Assembly (NCBI RefSeq): GCF_003666685.1
Contig: NZ_RCIZ01000002.1
Span: forward strand, 578,501-642,500
Origin: Mesorhizobium sp. YM1C-6-2
GTDB taxonomy: Bacteria > Pseudomonadota > Alphaproteobacteria > Rhizobiales > Rhizobiaceae
Direction of reading: 5' to 3'
Length of the DNA stretch: 64,000 nucleotides
Shown here in pieces: positions 25,274 to 32,206 of this stretch. Every line of letters begins with the position of its first letter. The first letter of the stretch is position 1. The notes below the pieces were generated by a model. That model did not search any database and had not been told where the DNA came from. It saw only the letters and a list, made by a program, of their open reading frames with translations. The translations under genes and the position numbers were made by a program.

Positions 25274-26026
25274 TCATTCTTGCGACGCCGGCGCTTCCTC
25301 GGCGGCGGCGGTTTCGCGATAGGCGGCGTCGGTAAGCCGTCCGAGCACCTGCAGGTAGGCGACCAGCGCGTCCATCTCGGTGACCTTCGTGGTCACGCCG
25401 TCGAATGCGCTGACCTGGGTCGCCTCGCCGTAGCGCTCGGTCACCCCGGCCGCGTAATCCGTGTCCGGCGTGGCCTGGCCGTAGGCGTCGCGAGCGGCGT
25501 TCTCGATCATCTCGTCGGTGTACGGAACGCCCAGCGCGCGCTGGGCCGCCAGATGGTCGGACAGGTCGTCCGTCTTGAGCGGCGTGCGGGCGAGCCATGC
25601 ATAGGCGGGCATGTTCGATTCCGGCACAACGTCGCGCGGATTGTTGAGGTGCGCGACGTGCCAGAAGTCGGAATACTTGCCGCCGATGCGCGCCAGGTCC
25701 GGCCCGGTGCGCTTGGAACCCCACAGCATCGGTCGGTCGTACTGGGATTCCACCGCCAGCGAGAACGGACCGTAGCGCTCCACCTCGTCGCGCAGCGTGC
25801 GGATCATCTGGCTGTGGCAGGCGTAGCAGCCTTCGCGGACGTAGATGTTGCGTCCGGCGAGCTCCAGCGGCGTGTAGACACGCATGTCCGGAGCCTGCTC
25901 GACGGTTTCGTCGATGGTGAACAGCGGCGCGATCTCGACGATGCCGCCGACGCTCGCCGCCGCGATGATGGCGATGACGAAGCCAATCGCTGAACGTTCG
26001 AGCTTGCGGTGCACAGTATCGGACAT
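25274..26026 (-). CDS. fixO: cbb3 oxidase monohaem subunit FixO/CcoO
   Basis: 250-residue membrane-anchored cytochrome c subunit. The N-terminal helix (SAIGFVIAIIAAASVGGIVE) is followed by YVREGCYACHSQMIRTLRDE, the single c-type haem site, and SKRTGPDLARIGGKYSD, a CcoO signature. Lengths and motifs are complete. The gene is 4 bp after fixN and 7 bp before fixQ. Confidence 0.96.
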   Translation of the reverse strand: MSDTVHRKLERSAIGFVIAIIAAASVGGIVEIAPLFTIDETVEQAPDMRVYTPLELAGRNIYVREGCYACHSQMIRTLRDEVERYGPFSLAVESQYDRPMLWGSKRTGPDLARIGGKYSDFWHVAHLNNPRDVVPESNMPAYAWLARTPLKTDDLSDHLAAQRALGVPYTDEMIENAARDAYGQATPDTDYAAGVTERYGEATQVSAFDGVTTKVTEMDALVAYLQVLGRLTDAAYRETAAAEEAPASQE

Positions 26027-26030
26027 CTCG

Positions 26031-27671
26031 TCATTCCCCCGGTACGGCGACCGTTGTGGCCGGTATGTCGGTGGCGCGCGGCGCTGCCGCCGGAACGGCC
26101 CGGACCGTCATCCAGATGTTGTAGCAGGCGACCACCGCGCCGATCAGGAAGAGCAGGCCTCCGAAGGCGCGGGCAATGTAGTAGGGGTACATCGCCACGA
26201 GTGAATCGACGAACGAATAGGCCAGTGCGCCTTCCTCGGTATAGGTCCGCCACATCAGTCCCTGGATGATGCCGGAATTCCACATCGCGAAGACGTAGAT
26301 CAGCGTTCCGGCGATCGCGAGCCAGAAGTGGACCTCGATGAGAGCGGCTGAATACATCCGCTCGCGCTTCCACAGGACCGGGACGAGCGTATAGAGCGAG
26401 CCGAAGGTGATCAGCGCCACCCAGCCGAGCGCACCGGCATGGACATGGCCGACCGTCCAGTCAGTGTAGTGGCTGAGCGCGTTCACCGGCCGGATCGCCA
26501 TGAAGGATCCCTCGAAGGTCGAGAGGCCGTAGAAGACCGCCGCCGCCATCATGAAGCGCAGCGTGGCGTCGTCGCGCACGCGGTGCCAGGCGCCGTTTAG
26601 CGTCAGCAGCGCGTTGCCGGCGGACGCCCAAGACGGGACGAGCAGCATGACCGAGAACGTCATGCCCAGCGTCTGCACCCAGTGGGGCAGCGCCGTGTAG
26701 TGCAGGTGGTGCGATCCCGCCCACATGTAGAAGAAGGTGATGCCCCAGAAGCTCAGGATCGACAGCCGATAGGAGAAGATCGGGCGCTGCGCCCGCACCG
26801 GCAGGTAGTAGTAGAGCATGCCGAGGAAGCCGGCGGTCAGGAAGAAGGCGACCGCATTGTGCCCGTACCACCACTGCACCATCGCGTCCTGCACGCCCGG
26901 CCAGATCGTGTAGCTCTTGGCATGGCCCCACGACACCGGCAGCGCCAGGTTGTTGACGATGTGCAGGATCGCCACGACCAGGATGAACGCCATGAAATAC
27001 CAGTTGGCGACGTAGATATGCGGCTCTTTGCGGCGCGCGATCGTGGCGATGTAGAGGATGAAGTAGGTCACCCACACGATCACCAGCCAGAGGTCGGCGT
27101 ACCACTCGGCCTCGGCATATTCCTTCGACTGCGTCACTCCCAGCAGGTAGCCGGACACGGCCAGCACGCAGAACAGGTTGAAGCCAAGCAACACGAACCA
27201 GGGGCTGACCTGACCCGCAAGCCGGGCGCGCGAGGTGCGCTGGACGACGTGGAAGGAGGTCGCGATCAGCGCGTTGCCGCCGAATCCGAAGATCACGCCG
27301 GTGGTGTGCGTGGGCCGCAGCCGGCCGAAGCTGGACCATGCGCCATCGAAGGCAAGGTCGGGCCAGGCGAGCTGCGCGGCCACCCATACGCCCATGAACA
27401 TGCCGAACACCGCCCATACCATCGCCAGCACGATGCCGGCCTTGATGGGGTCGTCGTAATACGAGGCCTCGCGGTCCTCGGTCGGCTCCGGCTCGTAGAA
27501 GGACGCCATGATCAGATAGATCACGACACCGGCGAAAATCATGACGATCAGGCCGTGCACGCCGAGGACGTCGGAGCGTCCGAGGATAGCCATCGCCGCT
27601 CCCGCGAGCGCGACGATCACCGCCAGGACCAGGGCGTTCTGCCGTTCAGAGGACGTAAGCTTGGCGATCAT
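26031..27671 (-). CDS. fixN: cbb3 oxidase catalytic subunit FixN/CcoN
   Basis: 546-residue haem-copper subunit with about 12 membrane helices, carrying high-spin haem b3 and CuB. Visible signatures are RLRPTHTTGVIFGFGGNALI, VQWWYGHNAVAFFLTAGFLG (CuB His with the cross-linking Tyr type), GSHHLHYTALPHW and WTVGHVHAGALGWV. It confers respiration at low oxygen. It begins 22 bp after nsrR on the same strand. I saw no FNR box (TTGAT-N4-ATCAA) directly upstream, so transcription may start further upstream with nsrR. Confidence 0.97.
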   Translation of the reverse strand: MIAKLTSSERQNALVLAVIVALAGAAMAILGRSDVLGVHGLIVMIFAGVVIYLIMASFYEPEPTEDREASYYDDPIKAGIVLAMVWAVFGMFMGVWVAAQLAWPDLAFDGAWSSFGRLRPTHTTGVIFGFGGNALIATSFHVVQRTSRARLAGQVSPWFVLLGFNLFCVLAVSGYLLGVTQSKEYAEAEWYADLWLVIVWVTYFILYIATIARRKEPHIYVANWYFMAFILVVAILHIVNNLALPVSWGHAKSYTIWPGVQDAMVQWWYGHNAVAFFLTAGFLGMLYYYLPVRAQRPIFSYRLSILSFWGITFFYMWAGSHHLHYTALPHWVQTLGMTFSVMLLVPSWASAGNALLTLNGAWHRVRDDATLRFMMAAAVFYGLSTFEGSFMAIRPVNALSHYTDWTVGHVHAGALGWVALITFGSLYTLVPVLWKRERMYSAALIEVHFWLAIAGTLIYVFAMWNSGIIQGLMWRTYTEEGALAYSFVDSLVAMYPYYIARAFGGLLFLIGAVVACYNIWMTVRAVPAAAPRATDIPATTVAVPGE

Positions 27672-27693
27672 TCATTTCCCTCCTGACAAGGCA

Positions 27694-28146
27694 TCAGGCA
27701 ACTTTCTCTGAAACCGGGGATATTTCAAGCAACTCGGCCAGTTCGGATCTGTTTTCTACAATATCGGCCAATGTAAAGCTGTCGAAAACTGCCAGGAACG
27801 CCTCCAGCGCGTTGCTGGCGATGTGTTTGAGCCTGCAGGCCGGGGAGATCGCGCACTGGCCGCCGTCCCGCATGCATTCAGTCAGCGCGAAGCCGTCTTC
27901 CATGCTTCTCACGACCTCGCCGAGGTTCACGTCCTCCGGCCGCCGGGCGAGGGCTATCCCTCCCGTGCGCCCGCGCAGCGTGGTCACGTAGCCCAGCCGG
28001 CCCAGCCGTAGCGCCACCTTCAACAGATGATTGTGCGATATCCCGTAGTCCAGGGCCACGTCGGTCACCCGGCACGGCCGATCCTGGCGAAGCGCCAGAT
28101 ACATCAGCATTCTCAGCGCATAGTCCGTTTGCAGGGTGAGGCGCAT
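27694..28146 (-). CDS. nsrR: Rrf2-family NO-sensing regulator NsrR
   Basis: 150-residue Rrf2 winged-helix protein starting MRLTLQTDYALRMLMYLALR, the classic NsrR N-terminus. The recognition region is YGISHNHLLKVALRLGRLGY, and three cysteines near residues 91-105 (ECMRDGGQCAISPACRLK) match the NsrR Fe-S cluster site, destroyed by NO. It normally represses NO-detoxification genes. It lies between the truncated haemoglobin and fixN genes on one strand, so it probably controls its own operon. Confidence 0.92.
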   Translation of the reverse strand: MRLTLQTDYALRMLMYLALRQDRPCRVTDVALDYGISHNHLLKVALRLGRLGYVTTLRGRTGGIALARRPEDVNLGEVVRSMEDGFALTECMRDGGQCAISPACRLKHIASNALEAFLAVFDSFTLADIVENRSELAELLEISPVSEKVA

Positions 28147-28226
28147 CGTCCGAATCCCGGTTCCGTCAGCCTAGACGATCATGCACTGTAGGCGCGACCG
28201 TGCTGCGACAGCGTAGCATGGTTCGG

Positions 28227-28673
28227 TCATCCTGCTGCTCCGCTTATTGGGCGGTCCAGCCGAAAGAACATTGCAAGCTTCAGGCTGCGCGCGATCCGCT
28301 CGGCGCGGTCGATGAAGACCGCCGCGACTTCAGGGGGGCAAAGCGCCTCGGCGGTGCGGCGGAAATGGCCGAGCCAGATGTCGAAATCCTCCTCGCGGAC
28401 CTGCTTCAGCTTGAGATGGGCGGGTACCGGGCGGCCGCTATAGGCGCCGTTCTTCAGGATGACCGAACACCAGAAGTCGGTCATCTTCTCCAGGTGAGGT
28501 TCCCAGTCGCCGCGGATTTCCCCGGCGAAGATGGGCCCGAGCCGCGCGTCGGCGCGAACCCGGCCATAGAAGTCGCGGACCAGGACGCCGATGAAGGCGC
28601 GGTCCACCGAGGGGTGAACAAGCGGCATTTCCGCCGGCGGAGGGCTGCGATCGGGAAGGGTCGACATCATCAT
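28227..28673 (-). CDS. Group III truncated haemoglobin
   Basis: About 148-residue haem protein. Features are VDRAFIGVLVRDFYGRVRAD (B/CD region), LGPIFAGEI, WEPHLEKMTDFWCSVILKNG with a distal/E-helix His, and PVPAHLKLKQVREEDFDIWL carrying the proximal His region. These match the group III (P-type) truncated globins associated with NO or microaerobic respiration. Three consecutive ATG codons (28673-28665) leave the exact start open. A candidate NsrR operator lies immediately upstream. The NsrR and cbb3 neighbours argue for NO detoxification or oxygen handling near the oxidase. Confidence 0.9.
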   Translation of the reverse strand: MMMSTLPDRSPPPAEMPLVHPSVDRAFIGVLVRDFYGRVRADARLGPIFAGEIRGDWEPHLEKMTDFWCSVILKNGAYSGRPVPAHLKLKQVREEDFDIWLGHFRRTAEALCPPEVAAVFIDRAERIARSLKLAMFFRLDRPISGAAG

Positions 28674-28681
28674 CACACGAA

Positions 28682-28704
28682 AAGTGGTATTTGAGATGCC
28701 ATTT
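28682..28704. promoter_or_regulatory. Candidate NsrR operator upstream of the globin gene
   Basis: AAGTGGTATTT, a central G, then AGATGCCATTT: an 11-1-11 imperfect inverted repeat in which 8 of 11 pairs match and mismatches are transitions. This architecture (AARRTGYATTT-type arms) is that of NsrR sites. It ends 8 bp before the globin ATG, with nsrR itself one gene downstream. Confidence 0.6.
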
Positions 28705-28784
28705 TTACGTTTCCACCTGTGACCGGGCAAGCGGACAGATGTCGCACCGCGAGCCCGCCGGTCGCCGGGGCGTTCTGCTCGCTG

Positions 28785-28800
28785 TTTGCGCCCGCGCAAA
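28785..28800. promoter_or_regulatory. NnrR/Dnr-type palindrome (TTTGCG-N4-CGCAAA)
   Basis: TTTGCGCCCGCGCAAA is a perfect palindrome of the TTGCG-N4-CGCAA type described for NnrR-regulated genes of alphaproteobacteria. It sits 50 bp upstream of the DUF1858 gene start and 112 bp upstream of the divergent globin. The same arms recur at 30082-30097 beside the regulator gene. Confidence 0.75.
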
Positions 28801-28850
28801 GTTTTGCGCGACGGAGATGGTTTAGATGCGCTTCTTTGGAGACGTGTTCC

Positions 28851-29114
28851 GTGACCAAACCTGAAACGATCGATCCCGACATGACGGTCGACGAGATCAT
28901 GCGACGCTGGCCGGCCACCATCCGGGTGATGATCCGCAACAAGATGCTGTGCATCGGCTGTCCGATCGGCGTCTTCCACACGGTCCTCGATGCTTGCGAA
29001 GCCCATCGAGTCGACCTCGAATCCTTCTCGAAGGAGCTGCTCGAAGCGATGGGCAGCGATCCGATGGCGAATGCGCCGTCGGCATTCGGCGGCGAAAGAA
29101 TCGCTGCGTGCTGA
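28851..29114 (+). CDS. DUF1858 CIGC-type protein
   Basis: 87-residue protein with the DUF1858 pattern: IDPDMTVDEIMRRWPATIRV, then MIRNKMLCIGCPIGVFHTVL. The CxxC pair (CIGCP) and hydrophobic helix are characteristic, and DUF1858 occurs as the N-terminal domain of ScdA/RIC-type di-iron repair proteins. The GTG start at 28851 follows a GGAG about 10 bases upstream; upstream residues in the frame have no similarity. Location beside NO-linked genes and an NnrR box fits a role in nitrosative stress. Confidence 0.8.
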   Translation: MTKPETIDPDMTVDEIMRRWPATIRVMIRNKMLCIGCPIGVFHTVLDACEAHRVDLESFSKELLEAMGSDPMANAPSAFGGERIAAC

Positions 29115-29256
29115 ACCGGCTGTCCCGCTTCGGCAATGTGGCCGGGCCGCCCCGGGAACGGGGCCGGCCTATCCTCGGGTCCTGAGCGGGAAATGTGGAA
29201 CATGCAGTCTCCAGCGAGTTGCCTGAAGACGCATACCGCCGGACTGGCACGATGCC

Positions 29257-29270
29257 TTGATCCAGATCAA
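29257..29270. promoter_or_regulatory. Perfect FNR/FixK box without an obvious target gene
   Basis: TTGATCCAGATCAA exactly matches the FNR/FixK consensus TTGAT-N4-ATCAA. It lies in the 211-bp gap between the convergent DUF1858 gene (ends 29114) and the regulator gene (ends 29326), so it is not upstream of any annotated gene. Confidence 0.7.
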
Positions 29271-29325
29271 AGCCCGGGATCAAAGCCTCGCGCGGGCACG
29301 CGGCAGCATGCCGCGGCTGCTGCGG

Positions 29326-30030
29326 CTAGACCGGCTTCTTCCGCCTGTTCTCGGCCACCAGCATCAGCGCATGCGGGTCGGTCACCGTCACCTTCTGGCG
29401 CCCGCCGCGGACGATGCCCTGGTCTTCCCATGCGCTGAGCAGCCGGCTGACGGTGTGCAGCGTCGTCCCGGTCATCTCCGCTATGTCCTGGCGGGTGATC
29501 GGGAAGTCGATCTCGATGCCCTCCGAGGTCTTGCGGCCCGACTGGCTGACGATGCGCAGCAGCGCGTGCGCGATGCGCTGCTCCACCTGCTGGGTCGACA
29601 TCTCCATGACTTGCGTCTGGGTTTCCTGCAGGCGCGCGCCGATCGTCCTGTAGGCGTTCGCCCCGAATGCAGGGAAACGCGCCTGCAGGTCTGCCCAGGC
29701 GCTGTTGGGCCATGAGAGGACGACGCAGTCCACCGCGGCGAATGCGGTCGCCGGATAGGTCGTCTTGCCCATCGCCACGGCGATCCCGAACAACTCTCCC
29801 TCGTTGATATATCTGGCGACCACCTGATGCCCTTCGGCCGAGGTTCGCACGACCCGGATATGGCCGGAGAGCAGCAGGAAGAACGACTTGGCTTCCTCCT
29901 CCTGCGCGAAGATTTCCGAATCCTTCGCGAAGCGGGAGGATCGCGCCCGCGACAGGATCGCATCCATGTCTTCCCCGGCGAGACCGGAGAAGGCGGGCAG
30001 GGACGATATCAGTGACCTGTCTAGGGGCAT
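29326..30030 (-). CDS. nnrR: Crp/Fnr-family NnrR/Dnr-type regulator of denitrification
   Basis: 234-residue regulator with an N-terminal cyclic-nucleotide-type sensor fold and a C-terminal winged helix (ITRQDIAEMTGTTLHTVSRL). It lacks the N-terminal Fe-S cysteines of FNR, so it is a Dnr/NnrR-type (NO-responsive) rather than an oxygen sensor. The recognition helix has His where FNR has Glu (LHTVSR), consistent with TTGCG rather than TTGAT recognition. I chose ATG 30030 over the frame's longer start because the longer version would read through the palindrome at 30082-30097. Confidence 0.85.
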   Translation of the reverse strand: MPLDRSLISSLPAFSGLAGEDMDAILSRARSSRFAKDSEIFAQEEEAKSFFLLLSGHIRVVRTSAEGHQVVARYINEGELFGIAVAMGKTTYPATAFAAVDCVVLSWPNSAWADLQARFPAFGANAYRTIGARLQETQTQVMEMSTQQVEQRIAHALLRIVSQSGRKTSEGIEIDFPITRQDIAEMTGTTLHTVSRLLSAWEDQGIVRGGRQKVTVTDPHALMLVAENRRKKPV

Positions 30031-30081
30031 CGCTGTCGGGTTCCGGTCTCCTGCATCGGGCGCGCCTGTTTCTAGCCGGTG

Positions 30082-30097
30082 TTTGCGCCAGCGCAAA
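30082..30097. promoter_or_regulatory. NnrR/Dnr-type palindrome between the regulator and pseudoazurin
   Basis: TTTGCGCCAGCGCAAA is a perfect palindrome with the same arms as the site at 28785. It lies 51 bp upstream of the regulator start and 72 bp upstream of pseudoazurin, which are divergent. It probably gives autoregulation and co-regulated expression of the electron carrier. Confidence 0.78.
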
Positions 30098-30168
30098 CAC
30101 CCCTGGCGCATCGCGCTTTATCAGGAGGGCAACGGCGCTGGAGCCGCATACCAGGAAAGGATAACAAA

Positions 30169-30612
30169 ATGGACAAGTTCATCGCAGCCTTGGCGCTCGG
30201 CGCCGCCGTCATCTTCGCCGGGGCAGCGGGCGCGGCCGAGGTCGAGATCAAGATGCTCAACAAGGGCGAGAAGGGCGCGATGGTTTTCGAGCCTGACTTC
30301 GTCAGCGTTGCGCCGGGCGACACGATCCGCTTCGTGCCGACCGACAAGGGCCACAATGCCGAGAGCATCAAGGGCATGATCCCGGAAGGCGCCGAGGCCT
30401 TCAAGAGCAAGTTCAACGAGGAACTCACCGTTACGCTCGACAAGGAAGGCGTCTACGGGGTCAAGTGCACGCCGCACTACGGGATGGGCATGGTGGCGCT
30501 GATCGAGGTCGGGCAACCCGTCAACCTCGAGGAAGCGAAGGCGGTCAAGCAGACCGGCAAGGCAAAGGCCGTGTTCGCCGAGCTGTTCGGCCAGGCCGTG
30601 GCGTCGAACTGA
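30169..30612 (+). CDS. Pseudoazurin (blue copper electron carrier)
   Basis: 147-residue periplasmic type 1 copper protein. The signal peptide ([20 protein letters not shown]) ends after AGAA. Ligands are visible: His in DKGHNAES, and Cys, His, Met in [11 protein letters not shown]. It donates electrons to copper nitrite reductase NirK, encoded 9 kb away. ATG 30169 is used because the upstream extension lacks a signal-peptide character. Downstream is a hairpin, then a small gene. Confidence 0.95.
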   Translation: MDKFIAALALGAAVIFAGAAGAAEVEIKMLNKGEKGAMVFEPDFVSVAPGDTIRFVPTDKGHNAESIKGMIPEGAEAFKSKFNEELTVTLDKEGVYGVKCTPHYGMGMVALIEVGQPVNLEEAKAVKQTGKAKAVFAELFGQAVASN

Positions 30613-30630
30613 GGCCGCCAGCCGCAGGAA

Positions 30631-30653
30631 GCCCGGACGGCAAGCGTCCGGGC
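30631..30653 (+). terminator. Hairpin after pseudoazurin
   Basis: GCCCGGACG pairs perfectly with CGTCCGGGC across a 5-base loop, 18 bp after the stop codon. It has no T-run. It may be a weak terminator or mRNA-stability element, since another gene follows 13 bp later on the same strand. Confidence 0.7.
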
Positions 30654-30666
30654 AGGGGAGGCGAAA

Positions 30667-30981
30667 GTGGATAAACCAGTCGCAAAGGCGGGCCGCGCAG
30701 GCGGCGATGTACCGGGGTTCGATCCTGCGGTCGTCGAGGAAACGGCGCTGCATTACGACCGCTGCCACCCCGGCGACACTTTCTCCGACCTCGTTCACCG
30801 GTCGTCGTTCTCGAAGGAGGACCGGCGGCTGTTGGAGGACTGGCTGGCGGCGACGCTTGAAGCCCGTCACCATCAGTCCCGCGACGGCGAGACGCGTCGG
30901 CGCTTCAGGGAAAAGCCGGATATCGGCGAAGTCGCACGCGTCTGGCGCGAAGCGATACAGCTGGCGGTGCGATGCCCGTGA
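30667..30981 (+). CDS. Hypothetical small protein after pseudoazurin
   Basis: 104-residue protein starting with GTG (preceded by GGGGAGGCGAA). It is rich in charged residues and predicted helical: DRCHPGDTFSDLVHRSSFSK, EDRRLLEDWLAATLEARHHQ and REKPDIGEVARVWREAIQLA. No signal peptide or membrane segment. I do not recognise a family. It is downstream of the pseudoazurin hairpin and convergent with napC, so it may share the NnrR-regulated transcript. Confidence 0.6.
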   Translation: MDKPVAKAGRAGGDVPGFDPAVVEETALHYDRCHPGDTFSDLVHRSSFSKEDRRLLEDWLAATLEARHHQSRDGETRRRFREKPDIGEVARVWREAIQLAVRCP

Positions 30982-31009
30982 AGGGTAGCCTCGCTACGCC
31001 GTCGTCCGG

Positions 31010-31705
31010 TCACTGATAGGATGGATGCAGCCCGACAAACCGCTCGAGCTGATCGAAAACCGACGCTGCCGGCAGCTTGTCGCCCTGCAATTCCGGCGGA
31101 ACCTTCCAGCCTGGATCCACGCCCTCCATGTTCGGCAGCTCGTGCGCGATCCCCTTGTGGCAGTCGATGCAGGTCGCCTCGCCGGAAAGCAAATAGCGCG
31201 TGTGGATCGTCGCGGCGCGCTCGGTCTGCTTGGACAGATCCATCGCCACCGAGGAATGGCAGTTGCGGCATTCGAGGCTGTCGTTAGCCTTCAGCCGCGC
31301 CCATTCGTGCTGGGCCAGCTCCAGCCTGTGATCCAGGAATTTTCGACGCGTGTTGATGGTGCCGAAGATCTTGCCCCAGACCTCCTTCGAGGCCTGCATC
31401 TTCCTGGCGATCTTGTCGGTCCATTCATGCGGAACGTGGCAGTCGGGGCAGGAGGCGCGCACGCCCGAGCGGTTCGAGAAGTGGACCGTGCGGGTAAGCT
31501 CCTCGTAGACGTTCGTCTCCATCTCATGGCACGAGATGCAGAACTGCTCGGTGTTGGTCAGTTCCAGCGCCGTGTTGAAGGCGCCCCAGAAGATCACCCC
31601 GCCGAGGAAGCCGCCCAGCGTCAGGAAGCCGAGGCTGAGCGTCGCCGCCGGCGTCGACAGGATACCCCAGCCCCACAGTAGGATCGCCCGTATGCGCGCC
31701 CACAT
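31010..31705 (-). CDS. napC: Tetrahaem cytochrome NapC
   Basis: 231-residue NapC/NirT-family membrane-anchored cytochrome that oxidises quinol and passes electrons to NapB. An N-terminal anchor ([20 protein letters not shown]) is followed by four CxxCH sites: [30 protein letters not shown] and [13 protein letters not shown]. The start ATG 31705 directly abuts the napB stop. The gene is complete and last in the nap operon. Confidence 0.96.
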   Translation of the reverse strand: MWARIRAILLWGWGILSTPAATLSLGFLTLGGFLGGVIFWGAFNTALELTNTEQFCISCHEMETNVYEELTRTVHFSNRSGVRASCPDCHVPHEWTDKIARKMQASKEVWGKIFGTINTRRKFLDHRLELAQHEWARLKANDSLECRNCHSSVAMDLSKQTERAATIHTRYLLSGEATCIDCHKGIAHELPNMEGVDPGWKVPPELQGDKLPAASVFDQLERFVGLHPSYQ

Positions 31706-32206
31706 CTATTGGTCTCCCGCGTGGCCGACGCCAAGCTCGCTCATGTCGGTGAACGTGTTTTTGACCAGCGGAGCGGTGTTGGCCTGGGGCACGTGGCAGG
31801 CCGTGCAGAAATAGCGGCGCGGCGAGACGTCGGCCAGCATCTGTCCCTCGCGGGTGACATAATGGGTGACGCTGATCATCGGAGCGCCCGAGCCTTGCGT
31901 GAACTCTCGCTTGTGGCACGACAGGCAGCGGTTCGTGTTGACGGAAAGCTGGTATCCTTCGATCGAATGCGGGATGACCGGCGGCTGGTCGGGATAGGCG
32001 CGCATCTGGCGGATGTCGTCGACCGTCCATTTCGGCGTCGGGCTCGCCGGCAGCTCCTCCATGGGCGGCTGCGCGCCGGTGAGCGGCGGGATGATCTTTT
32101 CGGCCGACATCTGGGCCAGGGCGGCGGTGCCTGCCGCGAGAACCAGTCCGGCTGCGAGGAAGACGCGCGTGCGGCGCGTCAGACGGGAACGACCTTCACC
32201 GCGCAT
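31706..32206 (-). CDS. napB: Dihaem cytochrome NapB
   Basis: 166-residue periplasmic electron-transfer subunit of nitrate reductase. A signal peptide ([20 protein letters not shown]) precedes [13 protein letters not shown], and two haem sites are seen in [11 protein letters not shown] and [13 protein letters not shown] 32206 lies within the 3' end of napA (28-base overlap), the only in-frame start giving a normal signal peptide. Confidence 0.95.
   Translation of the reverse strand: MRGEGRSRLTRRTRVFLAAGLVLAAGTAALAQMSAEKIIPPLTGAQPPMEELPASPTPKWTVDDIRQMRAYPDQPPVIPHSIEGYQLSVNTNRCLSCHKREFTQGSGAPMISVTHYVTREGQMLADVSPRRYFCTACHVPQANTAPLVKNTFTDMSELGVGHAGDQ

Noticed and set aside
27672-28226. FNR box directly upstream of fixN
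   Set aside because: No TTGAT-N4-ATCAA match or close relative was seen here; the only perfect one is at 29257.
29115-29325. GC-rich hairpin near 29130-29165 after the DUF1858 gene
   Set aside because: Pairing needs a bulge and no T-run follows, so a terminator call was too weak.
30031-30111. Longer start for the NnrR/Dnr-type regulator at 30111
   Set aside because: It would translate through the palindrome at 30082-30097 and adds a segment unlike the family; ATG 30030 gives the normal N-terminus.
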